A stretch of DNA of 64,000 bases from Chryseobacterium jejuense (GCF_017877355.1 NZ_JAGIPR010000002.1:62001-126000), one strand, 5' to 3'. Counted from the first letter of the stretch, positions 44,466 through 53,774 are shown. Notes: a model not told the origin generated them from the sequence alone. Made by a program: numbers and translations.

Positions 44466-45794
44466 TTATTCTTGATACGGAATAGGGTCTTCCAAATTAA
44501 AACGGAAAGTTAATTTTTCTTCTTGTCTCTGAATAATCATGGTGATACTTCGCCCTTCAGAGGATTTCATAATTTCAAGGATTTTTTCAAGCGTCATGTC
44601 TGATGTTTTATCTCCATTGATGCTGATCACTTTGTCATCCTTTTTTAATCCTGCTTCATAAGCCGGCGAATCTTTTCTCACTCCTGCAATCGCAAATATG
44701 GGTTTCAGTCTGAATTTATATTGAAACGAATCTTCTTTATAGGCTTCATTTACTTTACCTGCTTCGGTAGTAGCCCGGGTATCAATTCTTACCCTGTCTT
44801 CCTGCCATTCCATTCCATCTTGTCTGAAATCCAGTCCGCTCATATTAAAGTGGAAAGGATCATCAAAGTTTCTGTTCTTCTTCAAATATAGCTTATTATT
44901 GGGATAATCGAAAATGAGAGAAAACCGTCTCATAATTTCACCGCCTACAGAGCCTTTTCTGTCTTTTACCAGATTCACATGTTGAATAGAGTATTCATCA
45001 GGCATTGCGGTAAGAGGTTTTTCAAATTTAAAATCACCAAGATAAAAATTATGGATTCTGCTTCTTTTGCCATAAATATCCCCATTGAATCCGCGGCCAA
45101 GAAAATCATCAATATTAGGTCTGTTATAAACAAAATCTTTAATAAGAGTAGGGAAGAGCCATATTGCATCACTGTTTCCAAGGTCAATCAGAAGTTTTGA
45201 GGCTTTCTTTTCACGGATCATTTCTACATCAGCATTAAGATAAGGCTTGTCCTTTTCAATACTGATCGGAAGCTTATCAAACTTTCTTACTTTTCTTTTA
45301 AATACATCTGTATTTTCGTACACTGTTATTTTTTTAGAAATATAATCAATAGCAATAGGATGATCTTTGAAAAAATGATAACCGATAACTCCGTTTACAG
45401 GAATTCCTACGTGGGAAGAAATATTGAATTCTTCACTAAGAATCACATAAAGAGACATGGAGGTATTAATCATTACATCTCCAATTCTAGCTAAATTACG
45501 CTCCGATTTTAATCCATCAATACTTAAGTTCCCTCCAAGCCCGGAAAACTTTATTTTTTCAACATTATCCAGTTTAAGCTCTTTATTTTCTAAGCTGAAT
45601 AGAATGGTTTCCGCAACTCCGGTATCCACCATAAAAGTCAGATCTGCACCATTAATGTTGATGGGAATGAAAATAAGATTGTTGATGAGTTGAAAAGGGA
45701 TTACCGCTTTTGGTGTATTGATTAGCCGGAAAGAGTTCTGGGCATGGATAAAAATACCCAAAAATAAACCCAGTAAAAGTAGCTTTAGTTTCAT
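44466..45794 (-). CDS. Retropepsin-like aspartyl protease with C-terminal PDZ domain
   Basis: The 442 aa exported protein (signal peptide about 1-18) has a first aspartyl motif FMVDTGVAETI (Asp57), a second-lobe counterpart LLIDLGNSDAI (Asp204) and a PDZ domain (about 340-435: FAIAGVRKDSPAYEAGLKKDDKV). Position two of the second motif is Leu in place of the usual Ser or Thr, so one half-site may be impaired. Such proteases are common in Bacteroidota envelopes. It is followed 5 bp later by a two-helix membrane protein gene. Confidence 0.85.
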   Translation of the reverse strand: MKLKLLLLGLFLGIFIHAQNSFRLINTPKAVIPFQLINNLIFIPININGADLTFMVDTGVAETILFSLENKELKLDNVEKIKFSGLGGNLSIDGLKSERNLARIGDVMINTSMSLYVILSEEFNISSHVGIPVNGVIGYHFFKDHPIAIDYISKKITVYENTDVFKRKVRKFDKLPISIEKDKPYLNADVEMIREKKASKLLIDLGNSDAIWLFPTLIKDFVYNRPNIDDFLGRGFNGDIYGKRSRIHNFYLGDFKFEKPLTAMPDEYSIQHVNLVKDRKGSVGGEIMRRFSLIFDYPNNKLYLKKNRNFDDPFHFNMSGLDFRQDGMEWQEDRVRIDTRATTEAGKVNEAYKEDSFQYKFRLKPIFAIAGVRKDSPAYEAGLKKDDKVISINGDKTSDMTLEKILEIMKSSEGRSITMIIQRQEEKLTFRFNLEDPIPYQE

Positions 45795-45833
45795 TTACTG
45801 AATTTACTGAATTTATCTTTATTGTAATAAAAA

Positions 45834-45866
45834 AAACATTCCAAATACAGGAATGTTTATATAAAC
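45834..45866 (-). terminator. Terminator of the esterase gene
   Basis: AAACATTCC (45834-45842) pairs with GGAATGTTT (45850-45858); on the minus strand a T-run follows. Confidence 0.65.
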
Positions 45867-45916
45867 TACAATGAAGTTGTTATTTTTATTGAATTTATTT
45901 GAAAATTAAAAACGGC

Positions 45917-46555
45917 CTATTTTGAGAAGAAATCCATTAAATCCATATAATTTTTCTGATTAACGCCATGTCCGCTCATGTATTCTCTGAATGTGAAATA
46001 ACAGTTAAGGTCATAAAGCAGTTCTGCAGCCTTTCTACCCCAATCAATTGGAATCACTGCGTCATCTGTGCCGTGGGATACAAAAAATCTTAGTTTTTCC
46101 AGTTTCTTTTTATCTTTCACAATTCCGTCCAGGATCTTCTCTTCTGCATAAGCACTTAAACAGGCAATATTTGTAAATAACTCAGGATATTTTAGAGCCA
46201 ACGCATAACATAAAATTCCTCCCTGGCTGAATCCGCATAAATGTACTTTGCTTTCAGTAAGACCGTAATTATTTACTATTTTTAATATGCTTTCCAATAC
46301 AGCATTTAAAGATTCCTTAGCCTGAGAAACATCAATGAAATTTTCCGGATCATTAAAATTAATATCATACCATGAATATCCTTCAAACTGAGTATCTCTC
46401 GGGGCTCTGAAACTGATGATAATCCAATCTTGTGGAAGGGTTTCTCTAAAGCTGAAAAGGTCTTGTTCATTGCTGCCGTAGCCGTGAAGCATAAAAAGTA
46501 TAGGAGTAGAAGAGGTAATATTTTCCGGCTCTCTTACTAAGTAATCTAAATTCAT
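45917..46555 (-). CDS. Carboxylesterase / lysophospholipase-like alpha/beta hydrolase
   Basis: The 212 aa protein has FMLHGYGSNEQDLF (oxyanion HG), nucleophile elbow LCGFSQGG, acid GTDDAVIP and His in MSGHGVNQ. This is the phospholipase/carboxylesterase (PF02230) layout, usually active on short acyl esters. No signal peptide. The -7 element TATATTTG (46560-46567, minus) ends only 4 nt before the ATG, so the mRNA is probably leaderless. Confidence 0.88.
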   Translation of the reverse strand: MNLDYLVREPENITSSTPILFMLHGYGSNEQDLFSFRETLPQDWIIISFRAPRDTQFEGYSWYDINFNDPENFIDVSQAKESLNAVLESILKIVNNYGLTESKVHLCGFSQGGILCYALALKYPELFTNIACLSAYAEEKILDGIVKDKKKLEKLRFFVSHGTDDAVIPIDWGRKAAELLYDLNCYFTFREYMSGHGVNQKNYMDLMDFFSK

Positions 46556-46909
46556 ACAGCAAATATAATTAATAAATTACATTGTAAATCCCAACTTTTA
46601 TGATTCGTGTAAAGGAGTTTAAAAAATCATTTTAAAAGATAAAAAATAAGGGTTAATCTTTGAACAAAAACACTATAATTCTATTTGTAATATTATTGGT
46701 TTTTATCAGTATTAAAATAATTCTAAGTATAAAGATGTTTTATGTTTAATAATTAGAGGATTACGTTGTATTATTGGGTTTTTAAAGCTTGATTTTGTTT
46801 TTATTGATTTGATATTTTTTGTAAAAAAATGTTGTAAAATTTTTATTAAAGATATTTTTATATTAATAAAAAACTTATATTTGGAACATTAAAAAATCTA
46901 TTTGGAGAA
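46556..46909. other. AT-rich non-coding gap with divergent promoters
   Basis: About 350 bp of very AT-rich sequence between divergent genes. A minus-strand TATATTTG at 46560-46567 serves the esterase; a plus-strand TATATTTG at 46876-46883 serves the lipoprotein gene at 46910. Nothing else is seen. Confidence 0.6.
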
Positions 46910-47344
46910 ATGAAGCAATTTTACAATTTAAAAAGTTTACTTAGACTTTCTTCTTTATTCGTTTTGTTATTTTCAGTGATTACTGTTGTCAATTCGTGTA
47001 AAAAAGATGACGATGATGAATTTCAGGATCATGTGGTTCAATTTTCAGCGAAAGCTACTACGGGATCAGAAATTATCTCTGTGGTAACTCAGGTAGGTAC
47101 TGCCCAGAATACTATATTTAGTACTCCCACTGCTCCTTTAAAAGAAGGCTGGACAAGCGGAGATATGTGGGTTAATTCCAGCCAGGCACAGATTAATTTT
47201 GCGGCTAATGCTATGTTACCACAAGAAAATTCTGAACTTACAATTACTCTTATGATAGACGGAGAAGTTGTTAGAACTGCTAAAGTTACAGGGAAAGGTG
47301 ATAACAAAGTTGTAAAGTTTGCCTACAGTTTCCTTGAACCATAA
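46910..47344 (+). CDS. Small lipoprotein, MmpS-like beta-sandwich candidate
   Basis: The 144 aa protein has a lipoprotein signal (LLFSVITVVNSCKKDDDDE, Cys near 30) followed by a Lys/Asp run, a mature domain of beta strands and an end pattern ITLMIDGEVVRTAKVTG. The same layout (S-C-x-K-D-D-D-D, then WVDGELKKEG) occurs in the 50198 gene, so the two are paralogues. The pair flanks a two-component system. The strand pattern with a VDGE-type strand recalls MmpS-like domains; that link is tentative. Confidence 0.7.
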   Translation: MKQFYNLKSLLRLSSLFVLLFSVITVVNSCKKDDDDEFQDHVVQFSAKATTGSEIISVVTQVGTAQNTIFSTPTAPLKEGWTSGDMWVNSSQAQINFAANAMLPQENSELTITLMIDGEVVRTAKVTGKGDNKVVKFAYSFLEP

Positions 47345-47368
47345 ATAAACTTTACTATATAAAATAGA

Positions 47369-47396
47369 AACCGCTTTTTTGGAGCGGTTTTTTTAT
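47369..47396. terminator. Terminator between lipoprotein and response regulator genes
   Basis: AACCGCT (47369-47375) pairs with AGCGGTT (47383-47389), then a T-run that overlaps the stop of the convergent regulator gene at 47393. Confidence 0.65.
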
Positions 47397-48031
47397 TTTT
47401 CAATAAGGTTATGCTCTATAGCTTGGTTTACGAGTTCGGTAGAGTTTTTAGCCTGAAATTTCTGAAGAAGATTTTTACGGTGAGTATCTACAGTAAGCGG
47501 GCTTAAAAAGAGCTCTTCTGCGATCATATTGCTTGTTTTTCCCTGTGCTACAAGGTGCAGAATCTGTTTTTCCCTTTTGGTGAGTCGGGGAATGGGGAAA
47601 TCATTTTGAGGAGGTCTGCTGATGATCTGCTTGGTTTCATTACAAAAAACAATGTCTCCGGATAATGCTCCTTTGATACAGATGACCAATTCTTCAATAG
47701 ATGTATTTTTGAGAAGGTAGCCACTGGCTCCATTTTGGATAGACTGCATGATGATACTTCTTTCAGAGCGGTTACTGAACATAATTACCGAAGTTTCGGG
47801 AGATATTTTTTTAATTTCCCTGCAAAGTTCTGTACCATTAGCATCAGGCAGGGTAATATCCAAAAGAATAATATCAATCTTGTTATTGCTGATAAAGTCA
47901 ATAATTTCCGAACCGGAAATAAATGTTTCGGGAATATTAAAAGAAGGCTGGCTTTTCAGCATCATTTTCAGTCCTTCGATGACGATAGGGTGATCGTCTA
48001 CGATAACAATATTTATTTTTTCATTCTCCAT
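47393..48031 (-). CDS. NarL/FixJ-family response regulator
   Basis: The 212 aa protein has a receiver domain (IVIVDDHP, phospho-acceptor Asp58 in ILLDITLPDANG, and YLLKN with Lys) and a C-terminal LuxR HTH (about 148-212: LTKREKQILHLVAQGKTSNMIAEELFLS). It overlaps the start of its kinase gene end by 11 bp, so the pair is coupled. Two small lipoprotein genes on each side are its probable targets or signal inputs. Confidence 0.93.
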   Translation of the reverse strand: MENEKINIVIVDDHPIVIEGLKMMLKSQPSFNIPETFISGSEIIDFISNNKIDIILLDITLPDANGTELCREIKKISPETSVIMFSNRSERSIIMQSIQNGASGYLLKNTSIEELVICIKGALSGDIVFCNETKQIISRPPQNDFPIPRLTKREKQILHLVAQGKTSNMIAEELFLSPLTVDTHRKNLLQKFQAKNSTELVNQAIEHNLIEK

Positions 48032-49994
48032 TTATGTTGAGCTCTATATTAATCGTTGTACCTTGACTGTCTGAACTGATCTCCATGTTTCCTTTCAGAT
48101 AATCGACTCTGTTCTTTAAGTTGCGGAGTCCCATGCTTTTGTTTTTGGGTTCTTTGCTGCTTTCAAATCCTTTTCCATTGTCTTCAATAGTGATGAGAAA
48201 ATCTTTTTCAGATTGGGAGCATTGTAATAAAATATTGGTAGCTTCAGAATGCTTGATAGCATTGGCCAATAATTCCTGTGCAATCCTGTAAATGTTAAGC
48301 TGAATATTTAAAGGCAGATTCTTTTCGATATTGATCGCCTGGAAATCAATTTCAATATCCTTTCTGTTGTAAAATTCACAAAGATCATTTAGGGCAGTTT
48401 CCAGCCCGAAATTAAGCAATGATTCAGGCATAAGGTTTCTTGCTACATGCCGAAGTTCACCTACGGAATTATCCAGCTGTCCCAGGATTTTATAAAACTC
48501 CTGATCTTTCTGAGGGTCCAAATGGCTGGCAGACCATGTTGAAAAATTGATTTTTACTCCGGCCAACATTCCGCCTAGACCATCATGAAGATCTCTTGCA
48601 ATACGTTCTCTTTCCCTTTCTTCTCCTTCAAGAATGGCTTTGGTTAAAGAAAGTTCTTCCTTTTGTTTGATGTCATTAATCTTCTGTTCAGAGATTTTTT
48701 TATTTTTTCTAAAAATAATATAAAGGAAAATCAGGAGACTTACAACTAATAGTAAAATAAGGCTTAATCCCCATAAATAGGAATTTTTCTTATTAACTTC
48801 CAGCTCTTTTTGATTCTTTTCTGCATTTAATGTGGCTATTTTTCTTTCCTTTTCCGCAGCATTGAACTTAGACTCAATTTTATTGATCTCAAGCTTTACA
48901 TTTTCAGTGTTCAGGCTATCATTAAGTTTGGAATATTTCTGTTCCCAAGCCAAAGCTTCCTTGGTATTTCCCATCTCTTCATTTAAAGAGGAAAGCTGTT
49001 TATAAATAGTTTTTCTGTTATTAAGATCAAGAACAAGGGATTTTTCGGTTAAAATGTCTTCCAAAGTGCCTTTAGCCTCGTTATATTTTTTTAATTTTCT
49101 TAAAATGTCATACTTATTGAAATAAAACATCTGTGCCAATAGATTTTGATTAAATCTTTTAGCATAAGAAAGTCCTTTTTCAATAACAGGTAATGCTTCA
49201 GGGTTCTTTTGTCTTGTAATACAATAAAGTGTTTTAGCATAATAGTAAAAAGCATTGACGGAGGCATCCGGATAAGGACTGATAAGCGCTTCGGCTTTAT
49301 CCAAAAACTTTTTAGCTTCATCTCCTTTGGCCTGATAACAAAAATTGTTTGAATAATTTAGATAGGTGAAAAATAGTTCAGAAGAATTCGGATAGTATTT
49401 TTCAAGAATTTGTAAAGCTTTAGCGTTATACGCCTCAGACTTTTTAAGTTCGGCATTGTAAGTAAGGATGACGGCAAACTGAGTATACAAGAATCCTAGG
49501 TTCCTGCTATTCTCATATTTTTTAGCTAATGGGATACTTTTTTCAAGAATGGTCTTCACCAAAAAAGGATAACCTTCCTTGTCTTTTTGCGTTACTCCAT
49601 AACTATACCACGCTGAAGCCTGGAGAAGATCAGATTCCTCATTTTTTATTTTTGATAAAGTATTGATCGCCTTTTGATACAAAACAGCTGCTTTTGCTTT
49701 ATTACGGTCCAGATAATATTGCGCTTCGTAGAAATTATATTTAGCTGAAAGAAAAACATCACTTTTGATGAATATTTTTCCACTTTCCAGATATTTTTTG
49801 CTTGAAACTGAATCAATATTTCTGTAATAGTTTGATAAAAGAAAAGCGGCGTTTGCTTTCGATGTTGTTGTTCCGTTACTTCTTACAATGTTTTGCAAGC
49901 TATCTAAATAGGGCCTTTCATCAAGGGGAATCAGTTGCTGCGATTGTACACCAAAGGACAGGAATAGGTTTAACAGGATCAGTAATCTCTTCAT
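48021..49994 (-). CDS. TPR-containing sensor histidine kinase
   Basis: The 657 aa protein has a signal peptide (about 1-18), a periplasmic array of TPR-like helices (about 30-350), a coiled coil (370-400), one membrane helix (about 405-428), a HisKA_3 dimerisation domain with EERERERIARDLHDGLGG (His470) and a HATPase domain (LLANAIKHSEA, DNGKGFE, GLRNLKNRVDYLKG). This is a NarX-like kinase class. It is cotranscribed with the NarL-type regulator. The ligand is unknown. Confidence 0.93.
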   Translation of the reverse strand: MKRLLILLNLFLSFGVQSQQLIPLDERPYLDSLQNIVRSNGTTTSKANAAFLLSNYYRNIDSVSSKKYLESGKIFIKSDVFLSAKYNFYEAQYYLDRNKAKAAVLYQKAINTLSKIKNEESDLLQASAWYSYGVTQKDKEGYPFLVKTILEKSIPLAKKYENSRNLGFLYTQFAVILTYNAELKKSEAYNAKALQILEKYYPNSSELFFTYLNYSNNFCYQAKGDEAKKFLDKAEALISPYPDASVNAFYYYAKTLYCITRQKNPEALPVIEKGLSYAKRFNQNLLAQMFYFNKYDILRKLKKYNEAKGTLEDILTEKSLVLDLNNRKTIYKQLSSLNEEMGNTKEALAWEQKYSKLNDSLNTENVKLEINKIESKFNAAEKERKIATLNAEKNQKELEVNKKNSYLWGLSLILLLVVSLLIFLYIIFRKNKKISEQKINDIKQKEELSLTKAILEGEERERERIARDLHDGLGGMLAGVKINFSTWSASHLDPQKDQEFYKILGQLDNSVGELRHVARNLMPESLLNFGLETALNDLCEFYNRKDIEIDFQAINIEKNLPLNIQLNIYRIAQELLANAIKHSEATNILLQCSQSEKDFLITIEDNGKGFESSKEPKNKSMGLRNLKNRVDYLKGNMEISSDSQGTTINIELNINGE

Positions 49995-50103
49995 CAGGTA
50001 TCAGTTCTGTAGAATATATTTTTTATAAACGGTCAATTTAATTAAAAATTTCAGCATAAAAAATACCTGAATTTAGGTAGAAAAAATTACACAATTTTCA
50101 GGA

Positions 50104-50134
50104 TTGATAAAGTTTCAGGACTCCAATAGTTTTG
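50104..50134 (+). promoter_or_regulatory. Promoter of the second lipoprotein gene
   Basis: TTG (50104-50106) and TAGTTTTG (50127-50134) are 20 bp apart, about 63 bp upstream of the start codon. Confidence 0.6.
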
Positions 50135-50197
50135 CAAGTACGGAATCACTAATCATAGACTATCAAATAAAGTAACTAAAATTTAAACAAAAAAATT

Positions 50198-50620
50198 ATG
50201 AAAAAAACGAGAATAAACCAGCTGTTGAAAGGTACATTTGTAGTGCTTCTTGCAACAATGTTAATGGGATTTGTAGCCTCTTGTAGTAAAGATGACGATG
50301 ATACCCCTAACGTAAATGGAGCAGGGAAGAGCCACAAAGTAGTTTTTAAAGCGATAGCTTCTGCGGGAAGTGATATAGACGTAGCAGTGTATGGAATTGA
50401 TGGTAATCCAACTACCGCTTCCAGCCTTAGCGGAACAACATGGTCAAGCCCTGAAGTTACTGCAGAAAAAGGTGCCTATAATGCTAATGTAGCGGTAAAT
50501 GCTGTAGGATCGAATGCTTCTTCTACCTTAAAGGTTCAGATCTGGGTAGATGGTGAATTGAAAAAAGAAGGAACTTCCAGCGGTCAGTATTTATCTGCTT
50601 CTGCAAGTTATGTATTTTAA
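50198..50620 (+). CDS. Small lipoprotein, paralogue of the 46910 gene
   Basis: The 140 aa protein has a lipoprotein signal (MLMGFVASCSKDDDD, Cys near 29) and a mature domain of short beta strands with VVFKAIASAGSDIDVAVY and VQIWVDGELKKEGTSS. It lies divergently upstream of the two-component operon and is a paralogue of the lipoprotein at its other end. Probably exported to the outer membrane. Function unknown; MmpS-like domain is a tentative idea. Confidence 0.7.
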   Translation: MKKTRINQLLKGTFVVLLATMLMGFVASCSKDDDDTPNVNGAGKSHKVVFKAIASAGSDIDVAVYGIDGNPTTASSLSGTTWSSPEVTAEKGAYNANVAVNAVGSNASSTLKVQIWVDGELKKEGTSSGQYLSASASYVF

Positions 50621-50644
50621 AAAAACTAATACTTTCAAAATAAA

Positions 50645-50676
50645 AAGTGGCGCTGAGATTCATCTCAGCGCCACTT
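50645..50676. terminator. Bidirectional terminator between the lipoprotein gene and tyrS
   Basis: A perfect 15 bp stem (50645-50659 with 50662-50676, AAGTGGCGCTGAGAT and complement) with a 2 nt centre, A/T-rich flanks. Confidence 0.85.
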
Positions 50677-50698
50677 CCACTTTTATATGGTAGTAAAA

Positions 50699-51994
50699 TT
50701 AAATAACCTTTACAATGAAATAGCTTTTCTTCCCTTTTTGAAGCAATAAGAATTTGCCGTCAATAAGATCCGTTTCATTAGCTGTAAAAGTATCATTTAC
50801 TTTTTGCTTGTTAACAGAGATTGAATTTCCTTTGATTTCTCTTTGTGCTTCACTCTTAGATTTTAGGAATCCTGATTTTTCAGAAAGAAGATCAACAATG
50901 TTTATGCCTAATACATCAGCTTTTGCTACTTCTTTTTGTGGAACTCCGTCAAAAACTTCAAGGAAAGTTTCTTCATCAAGGCTTACCAAATCTTCAGCAG
51001 TAGAACGTCCGAAAAGAATTTCAGAAGCTTTAAGCGCTTTTTCATATTCTTCTCTTCCATGCACCCAAACGGTTACTTCTTCAGCTAATCTTTTCTGAAG
51101 TTTTCTTTCGTGGGCTGCTGTTTTATGTTCTTCAATTAAAGCTTCAATTTCCTCTTTTCCAAGGAATGTATAGAATTTAATGAATCTTTCAGCATCTTCA
51201 TCGGTAGCATTCAACCAGAATTGGTAGAATTTGTATGGAGAAGTCTTCTTTTTGTCTAACCAATAGTTTTCTCCGCTTTCAGATTTTCCGAATTTAGAAC
51301 CATCCGCTTTTGTAATCAAAGGAACAGTTAAGGCAAATGCTTCACCCTGAGCTTTTCTACGGATTAATTCTGTTCCTGTAGTGATATTTCCCCACTGGTC
51401 AGAACCTCCCATCTGAAGCTTCACATTATTGTTTTGATATAAGTGAAGGAAATCATATCCCTGAATTAACTGATACGTAAATTCTGTAAAACTCATTCCA
51501 TCTGCACCAGATTCTCCTGAAAATCTTTTCTTTACAGAATCTTTGGCCATCATGTAGTTAACCGTGATGTTCTTCCCAACGTTTTTAGCAAAATCAAGGA
51601 AAGAAATATTTTTCATCCAGTCATAGTTGTTGACCAGTTCCGCTTTATTAGGCTCATTCCCTGCAAAATCAAGGAATCTTGAAAGCTGATTTTTCAAGCA
51701 GTCTACATAGTGTAAAAGAGTTTCCTCATCCAAAAGGTTTCTTTCTGCTGATTTTCCGGATGGATCACCGATCATTCCCGTAGCTCCACCTACCAAAGCA
51801 ATCGGTTTGTGACCATGCTGTTGAAAGTGTGCTAAAATTTTTATCTGAATAAGACTTCCGATATGTAAAGAATCGGCCGTTGGATCAAAACCAATATATG
51901 CAGTAGTTACCTCTTTATTCAGTTGTTCATCGGTTCCAGGCATCATATCAGCAAACAGACCACGCCATTTCAGTTCTTCTATAAAGGAATTCAT
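50699..51994 (-). CDS. tyrS: Tyrosyl-tRNA synthetase
   Basis: The 431 aa protein has the class I HIGH-type motif ([10 protein letters not shown]), [13 protein letters not shown], the tyrosine-binding [10 protein letters not shown], the KFGKSESGE version of KMSKS, and a C-terminal S4 RNA-binding domain (about 365-431). It charges tRNA-Tyr. TATCTTTG (52023-52030, minus) is the likely -7 box, 28 bp upstream of the ATG. Confidence 0.97.
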   Translation of the reverse strand: MNSFIEELKWRGLFADMMPGTDEQLNKEVTTAYIGFDPTADSLHIGSLIQIKILAHFQQHGHKPIALVGGATGMIGDPSGKSAERNLLDEETLLHYVDCLKNQLSRFLDFAGNEPNKAELVNNYDWMKNISFLDFAKNVGKNITVNYMMAKDSVKKRFSGESGADGMSFTEFTYQLIQGYDFLHLYQNNNVKLQMGGSDQWGNITTGTELIRRKAQGEAFALTVPLITKADGSKFGKSESGENYWLDKKKTSPYKFYQFWLNATDEDAERFIKFYTFLGKEEIEALIEEHKTAAHERKLQKRLAEEVTVWVHGREEYEKALKASEILFGRSTAEDLVSLDEETFLEVFDGVPQKEVAKADVLGINIVDLLSEKSGFLKSKSEAQREIKGNSISVNKQKVNDTFTANETDLIDGKFLLLQKGKKSYFIVKVI

Positions 51995-52022
51995 TGATTT
52001 TTTTCTTTAAAATTTTAAGTTG

Positions 52023-52030
52023 CAAAGATA
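52023..52030 (-). promoter_or_regulatory. -7 promoter element of tyrS
   Basis: Minus strand TATCTTTG matches TAnnTTTG, 28 bp before the ATG. Confidence 0.5.
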
Positions 52031-52166
52031 ATAAATTCAAAAGTATAAAGTGAAAAGCGTAGGAAGGTAAAATTGTAAAAGGATTGAAATAATAAATAAA
52101 ATGAATACTTTCTCTGATTGACTATTCACTTGCGAAGCAAAATTCACTATTGACAGCTGATTGGGC

Positions 52167-52198
52167 TTTGCATTTTCAACCCAAATAATCTATATTTG
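52167..52198 (+). promoter_or_regulatory. Promoter of the sigma factor gene
   Basis: TTTG (52167-52170) and TATATTTG (52191-52198) are 20 bp apart; the ATG at 52205 begins 6 nt after the -7 box, so the mRNA should be leaderless or nearly so. Confidence 0.65.
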
Positions 52199-52204
52199 TT
52201 ATTA

Positions 52205-52765
52205 ATGAACGACGAACAGCTATTTCTGCTCATTCAAAAGGCCAAAGATAAAGATCAGAAGGCCCAGACTAAACTCATTAATGTTTTTTGGGTGGATGTT
52301 TTCTCTTTTGTGATGAAAAAAGTGAAAGATGAAAATGATGCCGATGAAATCACTGTAAATGTTTTTTCCAAAGTATTGTCGAAGTTGGATATGTTCGATC
52401 CACATTTTCAGTTTAAAACCTGGATTCTAACCATTGCTCAGAATACGGTTATTGATTTTTGGAGAAAAAAGAGTCGTGAAAATGAAGACGCTGTTGAAAA
52501 CCTTGATGAGGTTAAAAATCAATATGCAAAATCTCCCGAGGAACTTTTAATATCTGAAGAAGAGCAAAAGAAAATCATTAAAACCATTGAATCTCTGGAT
52601 GCCAATTATCAGGATATCATCAAGCTGAGGTTTTTTGAAGAAAAAAGCATCAAGGAAATTGCAGAAGAATTGGGGATTTCTGTTGCCAATACTAAAGTTC
52701 GTGTGATGCGTGCTAAAAAGGTACTTGCCGAGTTGCTTAAGAATAATGAGTTTGAAGATAACTAA
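52205..52765 (+). CDS. Sigma-70 family RNA polymerase sigma factor
   Basis: The 186 aa protein (start ATG 52205, MNDEQLFLLIQ) has region 2 (FSFVMKKVKDENDADEITVNVFSKV; FKTWILTIAQNTVIDFWRKK) and region 4 (LDANYQDIIKLRFFEEKSIKEIAEELGISVANTKVRVMRAKKVL). This is ECF-type architecture. A reading from a TTG at 52196 would begin inside the -7 promoter box and is rejected. No anti-sigma gene is seen downstream, so it may be a stand-alone housekeeping-like sigma of the RpoE group. Confidence 0.93.
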   Translation: MNDEQLFLLIQKAKDKDQKAQTKLINVFWVDVFSFVMKKVKDENDADEITVNVFSKVLSKLDMFDPHFQFKTWILTIAQNTVIDFWRKKSRENEDAVENLDEVKNQYAKSPEELLISEEEQKKIIKTIESLDANYQDIIKLRFFEEKSIKEIAEELGISVANTKVRVMRAKKVLAELLKNNEFEDN

Positions 52766-53065
52766 GAATGTTATTGGAAAATACAAAGACGCTAAATGTT
52801 ATAGTATATTTAATGTAAGACTCAAGGATTTTATCTCTGATAAAATTGAATACTTTTTATGTCTTGCTGATTTTGCAGATCACGCAGATGACATTAGAAA
52901 CCTCAAAATCATTTTAAAAAAGATTATTTTTATTACCACGCGAATAAGATATCTAAAGCTTAGTCCTAAAATCTCCGAGGTAAAAGAATATAATGTTATA
53001 AACCTGTTAGGTTTAAAGTTAATTGGGTGAAGCAACTCTATATATATTCCTGCATTTGTAGTAAA
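52766..53065. repeat. Non-coding gap with a GCAGAT-type repeat
   Basis: Contains at 52866-52890 a 25 bp sequence with words GATTTTGC and ACGCAGAT that matches, inverted, 21 of 25 bases of 54959-54983. One frame (52746-53030) is open but overlaps the sigma gene and this repeat, and has no family; I treat it as chance. Confidence 0.45.
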
Positions 53066-53695
53066 CTATATGAAAATCTCCTGCTTTGTTTTAGGAAGTA
53101 TAATTTTTACACTTTTATCATTTCTGTTCTGAAGATTGATCTTGACCCCCTTTTTAATGTATGTTTCTTTTTGAGAAGGCCCGTATTCTTTAGTATTATC
53201 AACATCATTCTTGAAATTAAGTTGTCCGGTAGAAAGATTAAAATCCACATTTTTGATATAATCTCCGGGTCTTCCAGAGCTTGAAGTATGTCCTATCAAT
53301 TCAAAATGCCCGTTCTGATATCTGTATTTATCAGTATAGGCCCATTTCCAACTGCTGCCTCCGAAATGGTTTATAATTAAAACCCCTTTCTCTATGCTGG
53401 TTCCCGAATAAGGATCACCCATAATACCCCCGGATTCACTATCAAGAATTGCATTCGTTGATTTTTCGAGAATCGTCCATTGTCCATTAACTTTTTTCAG
53501 GATCTGAATTTCACGGATTTCGCCCAGTTCACCGGCATCCTTTGTATTATAGACGATTACTTTTTCCGGAATTTGATCTCCATCCAGGTCCCCATCCACA
53601 GTTTGCAGGATAGTGGAGCCTTTTGGCTGAAATTCTTTTTGAGCCCAACAAAAGGTACTGGAAATAAGTGATAAGATACAGAATATCGTCTTCAT
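53066..53695 (-). CDS. Exported protein with a Ca-binding-like repeat motif
   Basis: The 209 aa protein has a signal peptide (FCILSLISSTFCWAQ). The mature start TVDGDLDGDQIPEKVIVYN is a DxDxDxD run with DGDxxxE, similar to Ca2+-binding motifs in FG-GAP/VCBS-type proteins, then several beta strands. No further domain is recognised. It lies alone between the sigma gene gap and lipA, on the opposite strand. Probably periplasmic or surface-located. Confidence 0.7.
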   Translation of the reverse strand: MKTIFCILSLISSTFCWAQKEFQPKGSTILQTVDGDLDGDQIPEKVIVYNTKDAGELGEIREIQILKKVNGQWTILEKSTNAILDSESGGIMGDPYSGTSIEKGVLIINHFGGSSWKWAYTDKYRYQNGHFELIGHTSSSGRPGDYIKNVDFNLSTGQLNFKNDVDNTKEYGPSQKETYIKKGVKINLQNRNDKSVKIILPKTKQEIFI

Positions 53696-53774
53696 AAAAT
53701 ATTTTGAGCTCTGAAATTACAAAATTATATGTTTCATCAATATCTGTCTTTGATTGTTTCGATAAAAAAATCAC

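Noticed and set aside
52746..53030. Open frame after the sigma factor gene
   Set aside because: Overlaps the sigma gene by 20 bp, spans a repeated intergenic element, no family and no promoter.
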